Positions 7,296-14,456 of a stretch of 19,027 nucleotides of DNA are shown one piece after another. Position 1 is the first letter of the stretch. The number at the start of each line of letters is the position of its first letter. A program made the position numbers and the translations under genes. Source of the DNA: Proteobacteria bacterium SG_bin9. Its GTDB lineage: Bacteria; Pseudomonadota; Alphaproteobacteria; Rhizobiales; Xanthobacteraceae. Where the stretch lies: the NCBI GenBank assembly GCA_002083525.1, contig LWDM01000067.1:919-19945 (forward strand), read 5' to 3'. The notes beneath the pieces were generated by a model, which was given only the letters and a program-made list of their open reading frames with translations, did not search any database and was not told where the DNA came from.

Positions 7296-8357
7296 CTAGA
7301 CGGTGCGAAAGCGTAAAATACCGTCGGTCGCCGGCGTCACCGTCAGCCGCTTGTCGGCCAGCATGTGGTTCACATGCGCGATCAGCTCGCCGGCTGCGAA
7401 CCCGGTCTGGTGCGCATCGAGCTTGTGCTTATGGAACACGACCGGCACGAGCTCAGCCGAGGTCTTCGGCATCTCGCGGCACGCCTCCGCAATCATCTGG
7501 CACCGCTCTTCATGATGGTCTGCGAGCTGCTGGATGCGGGTCTTCACGCCGTAGAACGGAACGCCGTGGCCCGGCAGCACCAGTGCATCGTCCGGCAGAA
7601 AATCCGACAGCCGCTTCAGCGACGAGAGATACATGCCGAGCGCGTTGGCATCCGGCTCATGCGCCCAGACGCTGACGTTCGGTGAAATCTTGCTCAGCAC
7701 CTGATCGGCGGAAAGGAACAGCTTCTCGGCTGCACAATAGAGCATGAGCTGCTCCGGCGCGTGGCCGCCGCCGGTCAGCACGATAAAGTCGCGTGCGCCG
7801 ATCCTGATGGTCTGCTGATCGGAGAGCCGCGTGTAGGCGGGCGGCAGCGCCGCGGTGCGCTTCAGATAATCCTGGCCACGGCCCATCAGCGCCTTGGTGA
7901 GATCATCGCCCATGCCATGACGCAGGAAGAAGCGCCGGCTGTTCTCGCGCCGCTCCTCGGTGCCGCGGTTCTGGTGATAGACCGATTGCAGATACTCGAC
8001 CTGCGTCATGTAGAACGCGCAGCCGAACCGTTCGACCAGCCACCCCGCAAGGCCGACGTGATCGGGATGCGAGTGCGTGACGATCAGGCGGCTGATCTGG
8101 AAACCCTTGAGCGGGCCGGCGAACAACATTTCCCACGCGGCGATCGACTCGTCGTTGCCGAAGCCGGCGTCGATGACGGTCCAGCCGTCGCCGTCGGCGA
8201 GCAGATAGATGTTCACATGGTTGAGACGGAACGGCAGCTTCAGCCGCACCCAAAGCACACCGTCGGTGATCTTGATCACCTCGCCGGGACCCGGCGGCGT
8301 TTCCCACGGATAGCGCAGTTCGCCTGCGAGCTGGGATGGGTCGGTCTTTGTATGCAT
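7296..8357 (-). CDS. MBL-fold metallo-hydrolase
   Basis: This is a 353-residue metallo-beta-lactamase-fold hydrolase with a binuclear metal site. The core motif THSHPDH (94-100) supplies H95, H97, D99 and H100. GGGHAPEQ gives H199, SADQV gives D218 and LPGHGVPF gives H264, so all the usual metal ligands are present. A C-terminal helical region of about 80 residues (TRIQQLADHHEERCQMI...FAAGELIAHVNHML) resembles the winged-helix-like tail of LACTB2-type thioesterase/nuclease relatives. No signal peptide is seen, so it is probably cytoplasmic. The substrate is unknown; thioesters, lactones or RNA are family options. It lies between hemA and bioB on the same strand, but its 186-bp and 137-bp flanking gaps, with a terminator after bioB, suggest its own promoter. 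Confidence 0.88.
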   Translation of the reverse strand: MHTKTDPSQLAGELRYPWETPPGPGEVIKITDGVLWVRLKLPFRLNHVNIYLLADGDGWTVIDAGFGNDESIAAWEMLFAGPLKGFQISRLIVTHSHPDHVGLAGWLVERFGCAFYMTQVEYLQSVYHQNRGTEERRENSRRFFLRHGMGDDLTKALMGRGQDYLKRTAALPPAYTRLSDQQTIRIGARDFIVLTGGGHAPEQLMLYCAAEKLFLSADQVLSKISPNVSVWAHEPDANALGMYLSSLKRLSDFLPDDALVLPGHGVPFYGVKTRIQQLADHHEERCQMIAEACREMPKTSAELVPVVFHKHKLDAHQTGFAAGELIAHVNHMLADKRLTVTPATDGILRFRTV

Positions 8358-8381
8358 CGGCCTGCCTGTTCTCTCCGGCTT

Positions 8382-8396
8382 AACTGTCCGGCAGTT
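8382..8396. promoter_or_regulatory. Inverted repeat upstream of MBL-fold gene
   Basis: AACTG and CAGTT form a perfect 5-bp dyad with a 5-nt spacer, 24 nt upstream of the MBL-fold start. It could be an operator over the promoter or leader. Such short dyads are common by chance. Confidence 0.25.
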
Positions 8397-8440
8397 GCAA
8401 CGCCAGCCAAAACTAGCACGCCTGCCATGCAGACGTGCGA

Positions 8441-8471
8441 AAGAAAAACGCCCCGCGCAGGCGGGGCGTTT
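8441..8471 (-). terminator. Rho-independent terminator of bioB
   Basis: On the minus strand an 11-bp stem (AAACGCCCCGC and GCGGGGCGTTT, at 8446-8456 and 8461-8471, loop of 4 nt) is followed by TTTTT-rich sequence. It begins 23 nt after the bioB stop codon. Its stem is nearly the same as that of the terminator at 9637-9667. Confidence 0.88.
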
Positions 8472-8494
8472 CGCAGCGTGAAATCGTGCGCGGA

Positions 8495-9490
8495 TCAGGC
8501 GGCACTGACCGCATCGAGCCGGGAGCGGATTCCAAGGCGGGATAGCAAGGCCTTATCGCGATCGCGTTGCGGGTTCTTTGTGGTCAGCAGCACGTCGCCG
8601 ACGAAGATCGAGTTGGCGCCGGCGACGAAACACAGCGCCTGCAATTCGTCGGTCATGTACTGACGTCCGGCGGACAGACGCACCACACTTTTTGGCATCA
8701 TGATGCGCGCGATCGCGATCATGCGAACCAGCGCAATCGGGTCCGGCTGCGCGGCGGTGTTGTTGACCGGGACGCCCTTCACTTCATTCCAGAGATTGAT
8801 CGGCGCGCTTTCCGGATGGCTCGGCAGGTTCGCCAGCAGCACCAGCATCCCGATGCGGTCCTCGACCTGTTCGCCCATGCCGATGATGCCGCCGCAGCAA
8901 ACCTTCAGCCCGGCGTCGCGTGCATGCGCCAGCGTGTCGATGCGATCCTGCATCGTGCGCGTGGTGATGATGCGGCTGTAGAACTCGGGCGAGGTGTCGA
9001 CGTTATGATTGTAGAAATCGAGACCGGCCTCGCGTAGTCGCGCAGCCTGATCGGGCGTCAGCATGCCGAGCGTGGCGCAGGTCTCCATGCCGAGCGCTTT
9101 CACCGCGCTGACCATCTCGCAGACCTGATCGAGATCGCGATCTTTCGGATTGCGCCAGGCGGCGGCCATGCAGAAGCGGCTCGCGCCCGCGTCGCGTGCG
9201 CGCCGTGCGGTCTCGACGACGGTATTTTGATCCATCAATCGTGTCGCCTTGACGCCGGTGTCGTAGCTCGCGCTTTGCGAGCAGTAGCCGCAATCCTCCG
9301 GGCAGCCGCCGGTCTTGATGCTGAGCAGGCTCGCCGTCTCCACATGATTGGGATCGAAGTTCTGCCGGTGAATGCTCTGCGCCTGGAAAATCAGATCGGC
9401 GAACGGCTGATCGTAGAGCCGTTGCGCCTCGCCGCGCGACCAGTCGTGACGGACAGAAACAGTCTGCGTGAAGGCGAGTGCATCGTTCAT
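8495..9490 (-). CDS. bioB: Biotin synthase
   Basis: This radical-SAM enzyme inserts sulfur into dethiobiotin, the last step of biotin synthesis, in the cytosol. The SAM-cluster motif CPEDCGYCSQS supplies the three CxxxCxxC cysteines that bind the [4Fe-4S] cluster. FYNHNVDTS, CCGGIIGMGE and RLSAGRQYM are further BioB motifs; the last carries the arginine that bridges the auxiliary [2Fe-2S] cluster. I take the ATG at 9490 (331 residues, a normal BioB length) because AAGGA lies 8 nt upstream; a longer in-frame start at 9529 would add 13 residues with no family support. It stands alone here, with no bioF, bioD or bioA in the window. I saw no clear BioR-type operator (TTATnnATAA-like) in the 202-bp upstream gap. 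A strong terminator follows. Confidence 0.96.
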   Translation of the reverse strand: MNDALAFTQTVSVRHDWSRGEAQRLYDQPFADLIFQAQSIHRQNFDPNHVETASLLSIKTGGCPEDCGYCSQSASYDTGVKATRLMDQNTVVETARRARDAGASRFCMAAAWRNPKDRDLDQVCEMVSAVKALGMETCATLGMLTPDQAARLREAGLDFYNHNVDTSPEFYSRIITTRTMQDRIDTLAHARDAGLKVCCGGIIGMGEQVEDRIGMLVLLANLPSHPESAPINLWNEVKGVPVNNTAAQPDPIALVRMIAIARIMMPKSVVRLSAGRQYMTDELQALCFVAGANSIFVGDVLLTTKNPQRDRDKALLSRLGIRSRLDAVSAA

Positions 9491-9636
9491 TGCAGGATTC
9501 CTTAGGCAGGCGCGAACGCGGCGGACCATAGAGAGTGGCGCCGGAAGACACCATTCACGAAACGGAAAAGATTCCGGATTTGCGGCGGCCGAATAACGAG
9601 AGCCAATTCCGGACGATGCAATTCACTTATGAGTGC

Positions 9637-9667
9637 AAAAAGAAACGCCCCGCGTTGGCGGGGCGTT
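9637..9667 (-). terminator. Rho-independent terminator of the chemoreceptor gene
   Basis: On the minus strand a 10-bp perfect stem (AACGCCCCGC and GCGGGGCGTT, at 9644-9653 and 9658-9667, 4-nt loop) is followed by TCTTTTTG. It lies 25 nt after the chemoreceptor stop codon and isolates it from bioB. Confidence 0.88.
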
Positions 9668-9692
9668 CCGAACGGTAAGATCGGATGGATGA

Positions 9693-11837
9693 TCAGGCGG
9701 CGCGGATACCCGACAGGAAGTTGTCGATCTCGCTGCGGAGCGTATCGGCTTCACGGCGCAGATTGCCCGACGCGTTGAGCACCTCGTTGGCGGCCGAGCC
9801 CGCTTCCGACGACGCCTCGCTGACGCCGACGATGTTGCTCGACACTTCGGTCGTGCCGCCGGCGGCCTGCTGAATGTTGCGAGCGATTTCGCGCGTCGCC
9901 GCGCCTTGCTGTTCGACCGCCGCCGCAATCGCCGAGGTGACCTCGTTCATCTGGCTGATCGTGAGGCCGATGTTGCGGATGGCGCCGACGGCCGAGCGGG
10001 TCGACTGCTGCATGTTGGCGATCTGGTTGCGGATCTCTTCCGTCGCTTTCGCCGTCTGATCGGCGAGGCTCTTCACCTCGGAGGCGACGACCGCGAAGCC
10101 GCGGCCGGCGTCGCCCGCGCGCGCCGCCTCGATGGTGGCGTTCAGCGCGAGGAGGTTGGTCTGCGAGGCGATGCTCTGGATCAGGTCGATGACGACGGTG
10201 ATGCGATCGGCGTCGCCCGAGAGGCCCTGCATGGTGGTGTCGGTCTGGCCGGCTTCGGCGACCGCCTTGTTGGCGACTTCGGCCGAGCTCGTCACCTGAC
10301 GGCCGATCTCGGAGATCGACGACGACAGCTCTTCGGTGCCGGCCGACACGGTCTGCACGTTCACTGAGGTTTCCTCGGCGGCGGAGGCGACCGCGTTGGC
10401 GAGTGTGCTGGAGCGTTCGGCGCTCGCGGTCATGCCTTCGGCGGTGAGCTGCATCGAATTCGCCGATGTGATCAGGCCGTCGAGCGCGGTGCGCACCGTG
10501 CTCTCGAACGTTGTGATCTGCTGCTCCATGCGGGCCGCACGCTCCGCCTTGACGACGCGGTCGCGATCCTGATCGGCGCTGAGTGCGCGGGTCTGGATCA
10601 TGCTGTCGCGGAAGACCTCGAGCGTCTTCGCCATGGCGGCGATTTCGTCGTTCTGGCGGCTGCGGGCGATTTCGGAATCGAGATCACCGCTGGAGAGCCG
10701 CTGCATGGCGTGCTGCAGGTTGCCGATGCGGCGCAGGATGTTGCGGCCGACATAGAGCCAGACGAACAGCGCCGAGCCGATGAGGGTGAGGCCGCCGAGC
10801 GCCAGCATCACCATGGTCGCGATCGAGATCGTGGAGCGTGCGTCGGCGGTGGTGGTCGCTGTCGCTGTCTGCACGCCTTCGACAAGCTGCTTCACGCTGA
10901 CGTCGAGGCCGCGGTTGAGCTTGCGCGTTTCGTCGAGGATCAGCGCGCCGTAGTCGATCGCATCCAATTCCTTCTGACGTGTCTTGAACACGCTGGTCTT
11001 GCCGTCGCCGAACGCAAGCACCGCCGCGACCTTGCTCGCAAGCTCGGCCGTGAAATTCTGCTTCTGAAACACCTCGAGGCCGCGTTGGACGCTGGCGAGC
11101 GTGGTCTTGTAAGCGAGCTGTTGCGTGTCGATCACCGCGCCGTTGGGTGCCGACAAGCCGGACGCCATGTACACGACCAGCAGATTAACTTCCGCGACCA
11201 GGTTGCCGAGCTGTTCGAGCCGCTTGTTGGCGGCATCCAGCCGGTTCTGGTCGACCGGGTCGGACGCCAGGGCCACGTTCACAGAATTGCGTGCGCTGTC
11301 GATGGCCGGATCGATCGCATCGGCGAAAGCGGCATGAGCTTTGACGAGGCCTTCGTGCTGCTTCTCACGAAAGCTCGCGGCATCGAGGCGCTCCTTGGCC
11401 GCGGAGCCGAGGCTCTTGATCATGTCGTCGATGCCCTTCAGCGTTTCCTGAAGCTGGCCGACCACGGTCTGGTCGGCGCCGAGGCTCTCGATGTCCTTCA
11501 GCTTGGCGATGGCGGACGCTTCGATCTCTTTCAGCGCCTTGGTCTGTTCTTCACGGGCCTGTTCGGTAGGAGCGGAGAGGAGGACCGGACCCTTGGCCGC
11601 GAGCATCTCGCTGATGGTCGAGAGCTGCAGCGTCGCGGTGAGGCGCGGGATGTCCTTGTCGTTCAGTCCGCCCATGGTGTGGCCGAGCTGACTGAGAAGA
11701 CCGCCGGCGCCGGCGCTGATGGCGATGGCCATGCCGGCGATAATCGCGAAGGCGACGAAAAGGCTTCCCTTCAGACCGAGCTGGATTTTGGGAAGGCTCG
11801 GCAGCCGGATTTTGCCGAGTGAGAATCGCACAGCCAT
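9693..11837 (-). CDS. Methyl-accepting chemotaxis protein
   Basis: This is a 714-residue transmembrane chemoreceptor that signals to the CheA/CheW complex. TM1 is at about 24-46 after a basic N-terminus, and TM2 at about 338-362 (MVMLALGGLTLIGSALFVWLYV). The large periplasmic part between (about 50-335) is mainly helical, with no sensor family I recognise. A HAMP domain follows (about 360-412). The cytoplasmic signalling domain contains the hairpin-tip core (555-589), including NLLALNATIEAARAG and GRGFAVVASEVKSLA. The protein ends SGIRAA, so there is no C-terminal CheR/CheB-binding pentapeptide. The start at 11837 has GGGGGA close upstream. No che genes are nearby, so it is an orphan receptor whose ligand cannot be read from sequence. 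It diverges from the DUF2171 gene across 281 bp. Confidence 0.95.
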   Translation of the reverse strand: MAVRFSLGKIRLPSLPKIQLGLKGSLFVAFAIIAGMAIAISAGAGGLLSQLGHTMGGLNDKDIPRLTATLQLSTISEMLAAKGPVLLSAPTEQAREEQTKALKEIEASAIAKLKDIESLGADQTVVGQLQETLKGIDDMIKSLGSAAKERLDAASFREKQHEGLVKAHAAFADAIDPAIDSARNSVNVALASDPVDQNRLDAANKRLEQLGNLVAEVNLLVVYMASGLSAPNGAVIDTQQLAYKTTLASVQRGLEVFQKQNFTAELASKVAAVLAFGDGKTSVFKTRQKELDAIDYGALILDETRKLNRGLDVSVKQLVEGVQTATATTTADARSTISIATMVMLALGGLTLIGSALFVWLYVGRNILRRIGNLQHAMQRLSSGDLDSEIARSRQNDEIAAMAKTLEVFRDSMIQTRALSADQDRDRVVKAERAARMEQQITTFESTVRTALDGLITSANSMQLTAEGMTASAERSSTLANAVASAAEETSVNVQTVSAGTEELSSSISEIGRQVTSSAEVANKAVAEAGQTDTTMQGLSGDADRITVVIDLIQSIASQTNLLALNATIEAARAGDAGRGFAVVASEVKSLADQTAKATEEIRNQIANMQQSTRSAVGAIRNIGLTISQMNEVTSAIAAAVEQQGAATREIARNIQQAAGGTTEVSSNIVGVSEASSEAGSAANEVLNASGNLRREADTLRSEIDNFLSGIRAA

Positions 11838-11970
11838 TCAGTCCCCCGCGCGCGTGAAATTCGATGCAATCGATGCGGGGTGAGTATTCATGTACCTGGT
11901 TAACAAAATTTGGAAAATGCGAGGGAACGTGCAGATATCGGACGTTTAATTAGTGCCGATACTGCAGTGC

Positions 11971-11987
11971 TTTCCGCATAGCGAAAC
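11971..11987. promoter_or_regulatory. Imperfect copy of the TTCCGC-N3-GCGGAA palindrome
   Basis: TTTCCGC-ATA-GCGAAAC resembles the perfect palindrome at 12022-12038 but lacks one G in the right arm. The two centres are 51 bp apart, close to five DNA turns, as expected for two operators bound on the same face. Confidence 0.35.
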
Positions 11988-12021
11988 TCGCCAATTATGA
12001 CAGTTGGAATTCGGGCCGAGA

Positions 12022-12038
12022 GTTCCGCTTAGCGGAAC
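12022..12038. promoter_or_regulatory. Perfect palindrome GTTCCGC-TTA-GCGGAAC
   Basis: Two 7-bp arms are separated by TTA. The TTCCGC-N3-GCGGAA form is like operators of IclR-family regulators, as I recall them. It lies 81 nt upstream of the DUF2171 start codon and 185 bp from the chemoreceptor start, in the 281-bp gap 11838-12118, so it could control either gene. Confidence 0.45.
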
Positions 12039-12118
12039 CATGAACTCGCCTCGGACCCCGTGAACAATTGCAGCGAGGCGGCGTTGTCCAAGCATCACCA
12101 CATGATTGGAGGAACGTC

Positions 12119-12358
12119 ATGGCTCAAGCTGTGCAGTCGTCACAGATCAAGGAACATATGGATGTGATCTCGTCCGACGGAAAGAAAGTCGGCGCGGTCG
12201 ACCACATGGAAGGTGCGAGCGACATCAAGCTCACCAGGAAGGATGCGCCGGACGGCAAGCATCATCTGATTCCGATGGCGTGGGTCGATCACGTCGACCA
12301 GAAGGTCCATCTCAACAAGGCGGCGAACGACGTCACGCAGCAATGGCGGGCGGCGTAA
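12119..12358 (+). CDS. Small DUF2171-family protein
   Basis: This is a 79-residue soluble protein. Residues about 8-70 fit the DUF2171 pattern: an IKEHMDVISSDGKKVGAVDHMEG strand-turn region, then DIKLTRKDAPDGKHHLIPMAWVDHVDQKVHLNK. It is short, rich in charged residues and His, with no membrane segment or signal. The start at 12119 has a strong GGAGGA site 6 nt upstream; an in-frame upstream ATG at 12068 lacks one and would add 17 unrelated residues. The function is unknown; proteins with this PRC-barrel-like pattern (IGxVDxL..., then IPxxWV) are common in rhizobia, often in several copies. It stands alone behind two operator-like palindromes. The family call rests on motif memory. Confidence 0.82.
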   Translation: MAQAVQSSQIKEHMDVISSDGKKVGAVDHMEGASDIKLTRKDAPDGKHHLIPMAWVDHVDQKVHLNKAANDVTQQWRAA

Positions 12359-12484
12359 CGGCGCCTCGCCGAGCGATCAACAAACACCTATGGCGCGCGG
12401 ATCGCGAAAGCGGTTCGCGCGTCGTGCCGTTCACCGGAGCGGCTGCTCGGCGATGATGAAACGTCGAGCCGGAGAGGAGGGCGC

Positions 12485-12559
12485 TGGTGCTGCCAGACAG
12501 GATTGAACTGTCGACCTCTTCATTACCAATGAAGTGCTCTACCACTGAGCTACGGCAGC
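12485..12559 (-). tRNA. tRNA-Thr (anticodon GGU)
   Basis: The reverse strand folds as a 75-nt tRNA with CCA encoded. The acceptor stem is GCTGCCG/TGGCAGC with a terminal G-U pair. The D arm is GCTC/GAGC. The anticodon stem CTTCA/TGAAG encloses loop TTGGTAA, giving anticodon GGU, which reads ACC and ACU threonine codons. The T arm is GACAG-TTCAATC-CTGTC. It sits between the DUF2171 and small hypothetical genes, opposite to both. Confidence 0.97.
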
Positions 12560-12684
12560 GAACCGGCGATGCAGGAATCAGCGGGAAATGGCCCGCCAAA
12601 CGCGGCGATGCTTGCCATATTGGTCCCCGCGGCGCAAGCGCGGCTTGTCCGGTCCGCGAGGGCTTATGCTAACCTTGCGCCCGC

Positions 12685-12882
12685 ATGCCTGACGACCCTA
12701 ACCATCCGCAAAATAAGGCGAATGCCGTCCACGCGCGCCAGCAGCGCCTCGGCGCGGCGTTGCGCGCCAATCTCAAGCGCCGCAAGCAGCAGGCGCGGGG
12801 GCGGGCGGTTGATATCGACCCGGCTCCAGCGGACGGCCAGGACATCGCCGACAAGCAGGGGCGGGACCGCAAGAAGCCCTGA
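12685..12882 (+). CDS. Small basic hypothetical protein
   Basis: This is a 65-residue protein I cannot assign to a named family. The N-terminal half is a likely charged helix (NKANAVHARQQRLGAALRANLKRRKQQARGR, about residues 10-39) with many Lys and Arg. The C-terminal half is polar and probably disordered (DIDPAPADGQDIADKQGRDRKKP). It has no signal, cysteine or membrane segment; nucleic-acid or ribosome binding is conceivable but unproven. No clear ribosome site precedes the ATG. I recall similar short ORFs next to murA in Bradyrhizobium relatives, which favours a real gene. It ends 172 bp before murA on the same strand. Confidence 0.65.
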   Translation: MPDDPNHPQNKANAVHARQQRLGAALRANLKRRKQQARGRAVDIDPAPADGQDIADKQGRDRKKP

Positions 12883-12929
12883 TTGCGGCCCAACCGTCTG
12901 GATTGGACCGACTTTTGCCGTATTGGCCG

Positions 12930-12946
12930 GGAACCTTCATGGTTCC
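12930..12946. promoter_or_regulatory. Inverted repeat upstream of murA
   Basis: GGAACC and GGTTCC form a perfect 6-bp dyad with a 5-nt spacer (TTCAT), 109 nt before the murA start. It may be an operator or a weak hairpin in the 172-bp gap; nothing else in the gap stands out. Confidence 0.25.
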
Positions 12947-13054
12947 GCAGGGACTTTCCCCTGATCTTCCGTTGCCGCTTGGCAGGGCTTTGCAATGCGC
13001 TCCGCATGCGCTTAAGCCTTACCCAGATATTGATCCTTTTCCTCCGGGGGCCCC

Positions 13055-14344
13055 ATGGACCGCATCCGTATTGTCGGCGGCAACAAGCTCAACGGCACCA
13101 TTCCGATCTCGGGCGCGAAAAACGCCGCCCTGCCACTGATGATCGCGGGCCTGCTCACTGACGAGACGTTGATCCTCGAAAACGTGCCGCGCCTTGCCGA
13201 CGTCGCGCAGCTTCAGCGCATCCTCGGCAACCACGGCGTGGACATCATGGCGGCCGGCAAGCGACCGGGCGATCAGGAATATCAGGGCCAGACCCTGCAC
13301 ATCTCCGCTGCCAACATCATCGACACCACCGCGCCCTACGAACTCGTCTCCAAGATGCGCGCGAGCTTCTGGGTGATTGCGCCGCTGATCGCGCGCATGG
13401 GCGAGGCGAAGGTGTCGCTGCCCGGCGGCTGCGCTATCGGCACGCGTCCGGTCGACCTTCTGATCATGGCGCTGGAAAAGCTCGGCGCGGAGATGACGAT
13501 CGATGCCGGTTATGTCGTCGCAAAGGCTCCGAACGGCCTCACCGGCGCAACCATCGAATTTCCGAAGGTGACTGTGAGCGGCACGCACGTGGCCTTGATG
13601 GCGGCTGCGCTCGCCAAGGGCACGACCACCATCAAGAACGCAGCCTGCGAGCCGGAAATCGCCGATGTCGCCGACTGCCTCGTGAAGATGGGCGCCAAGG
13701 TCAAGGGCGCCGGCACGCCGATCATCGTCGTCGAGGGCGTGAAGAAACTGCACGGCGCGCGGCATCGCGTGCTGCCGGACCGCATCGAGACCGGCACCTA
13801 TGCCATGGCGGTGGCGATGACCGGCGGCGACGTGCAACTCGCCGGCGCGCGGCCTGAACTCTTGCAGTCGGCGCTCGACGTGCTGATCGAAGCGGGCGCG
13901 ACGGTAACGCCGAACAACGAAGGCATCCGCGTCTCGCGCAACGGCGCCGGCCTGTCGGCGGTGAAGGTCACGACCGCACCGTTCCCCGGTTTCCCGACCG
14001 ACCTGCAGGCGCAGCTGATGGCGCTGATGACCCGCGCCAAGGGTGCATCGGAGATCACCGAGACGATTTTCGAGAACCGCTTCATGCACGTGCAGGAGCT
14101 GGCGCGGTTCGGCGCTCGCATCGCGCTCGACGGCGAGACTGCGACCATCGACGGCATCGAGAAATTGCGTGGCGCACCGGTGATGGCGACCGACCTGCGC
14201 GCCTCGGTGTCGCTGGTCATCGCCGCGCTCGCGGCCGAAGGTGAGACCATGGTCAACCGCATCTACCACCTCGACCGTGGCTTCGAGCGGCTGGAAGAGA
14301 AGTTGTCGGCCTGCGGCGCCCGGATCGAGCGGATCAGCGGCTAA
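13055..14344 (+). CDS. murA: UDP-N-acetylglucosamine 1-carboxyvinyltransferase
   Basis: MurA transfers enolpyruvate from phosphoenolpyruvate to UDP-GlcNAc, the first committed step of peptidoglycan synthesis, in the cytosol. The 429-residue protein has the usual length and starts MDRIRIVGGNKLNGTIPISGAKNAALP, with K22 in the active site. The catalytic loop SLPGGCAIGTRPVDL carries C126, the residue alkylated by fosfomycin; because it is Cys and not Asp, the enzyme should be fosfomycin-sensitive in principle. The pattern FPTDLQAQLMALM in the second half and HLDRGFERLEEKL near the end are also typical. The ATG at 13055 follows a GGGGG stretch. It is probably transcribed separately from hisD, since a hairpin follows 23 nt after its stop codon. 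Confidence 0.97.
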   Translation: MDRIRIVGGNKLNGTIPISGAKNAALPLMIAGLLTDETLILENVPRLADVAQLQRILGNHGVDIMAAGKRPGDQEYQGQTLHISAANIIDTTAPYELVSKMRASFWVIAPLIARMGEAKVSLPGGCAIGTRPVDLLIMALEKLGAEMTIDAGYVVAKAPNGLTGATIEFPKVTVSGTHVALMAAALAKGTTTIKNAACEPEIADVADCLVKMGAKVKGAGTPIIVVEGVKKLHGARHRVLPDRIETGTYAMAVAMTGGDVQLAGARPELLQSALDVLIEAGATVTPNNEGIRVSRNGAGLSAVKVTTAPFPGFPTDLQAQLMALMTRAKGASEITETIFENRFMHVQELARFGARIALDGETATIDGIEKLRGAPVMATDLRASVSLVIAALAAEGETMVNRIYHLDRGFERLEEKLSACGARIERISG

Positions 14345-14367
14345 CTGCCTTCAATTTATCCGGAAAT

Positions 14368-14391
14368 GCCGTCAGCCGCAGGGTTGACGGC
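14368..14391 (+). terminator. Probable terminator hairpin after murA
   Basis: GCCGTCAGCC and GGTTGACGGC pair over 10 bp (one G-U) around a GCAG tetraloop, 23 nt after the murA stop codon. It is followed by GGTTTGG, so the T tract is poor and termination may be partial. Confidence 0.5.
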
Positions 14392-14419
14392 GGTTTGGCC
14401 GCGCGCCATTGAGCAGGAT

Positions 14420-14442
14420 CGGCAGGTGCTTTCCGCCTGCCG
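14420..14442 (+). promoter_or_regulatory. Strong hairpin just before the hisD ribosome site
   Basis: CGGCAGGTG pairs with CGCCTGCCG-type sequence (9 bp with one G-U; arms 14420-14428 and 14434-14442) around a CTTTC loop. It ends 4 nt before the AGGA ribosome site of hisD, so it could modulate translation or mark an mRNA 5' end. No His-codon leader peptide was seen. Confidence 0.4.
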
Positions 14443-14456
14443 CGCCAGGACCCCAT

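Noticed and set aside
9491..9692. BioR operator before bioB
   Set aside because: No TTATnnATAA-like palindrome was found; the nearest, CACTTATGAGTG, matches only at its ends.
10710..11822. Plus-strand open frame of 370 codons opposite the chemoreceptor gene
   Set aside because: It is the reverse shadow of a helical, Ala/Leu-rich receptor sequence.
12487..12672. Short open frame running through the tRNA-Thr
   Set aside because: The tRNA cloverleaf is complete on the other strand, and the frame has no ribosome site or conserved motif.
13019..14269. Minus-strand open frame of 416 codons opposite murA
   Set aside because: murA is intact on the plus strand; the antisense product is His/Arg/Asp-rich without any fold signature.
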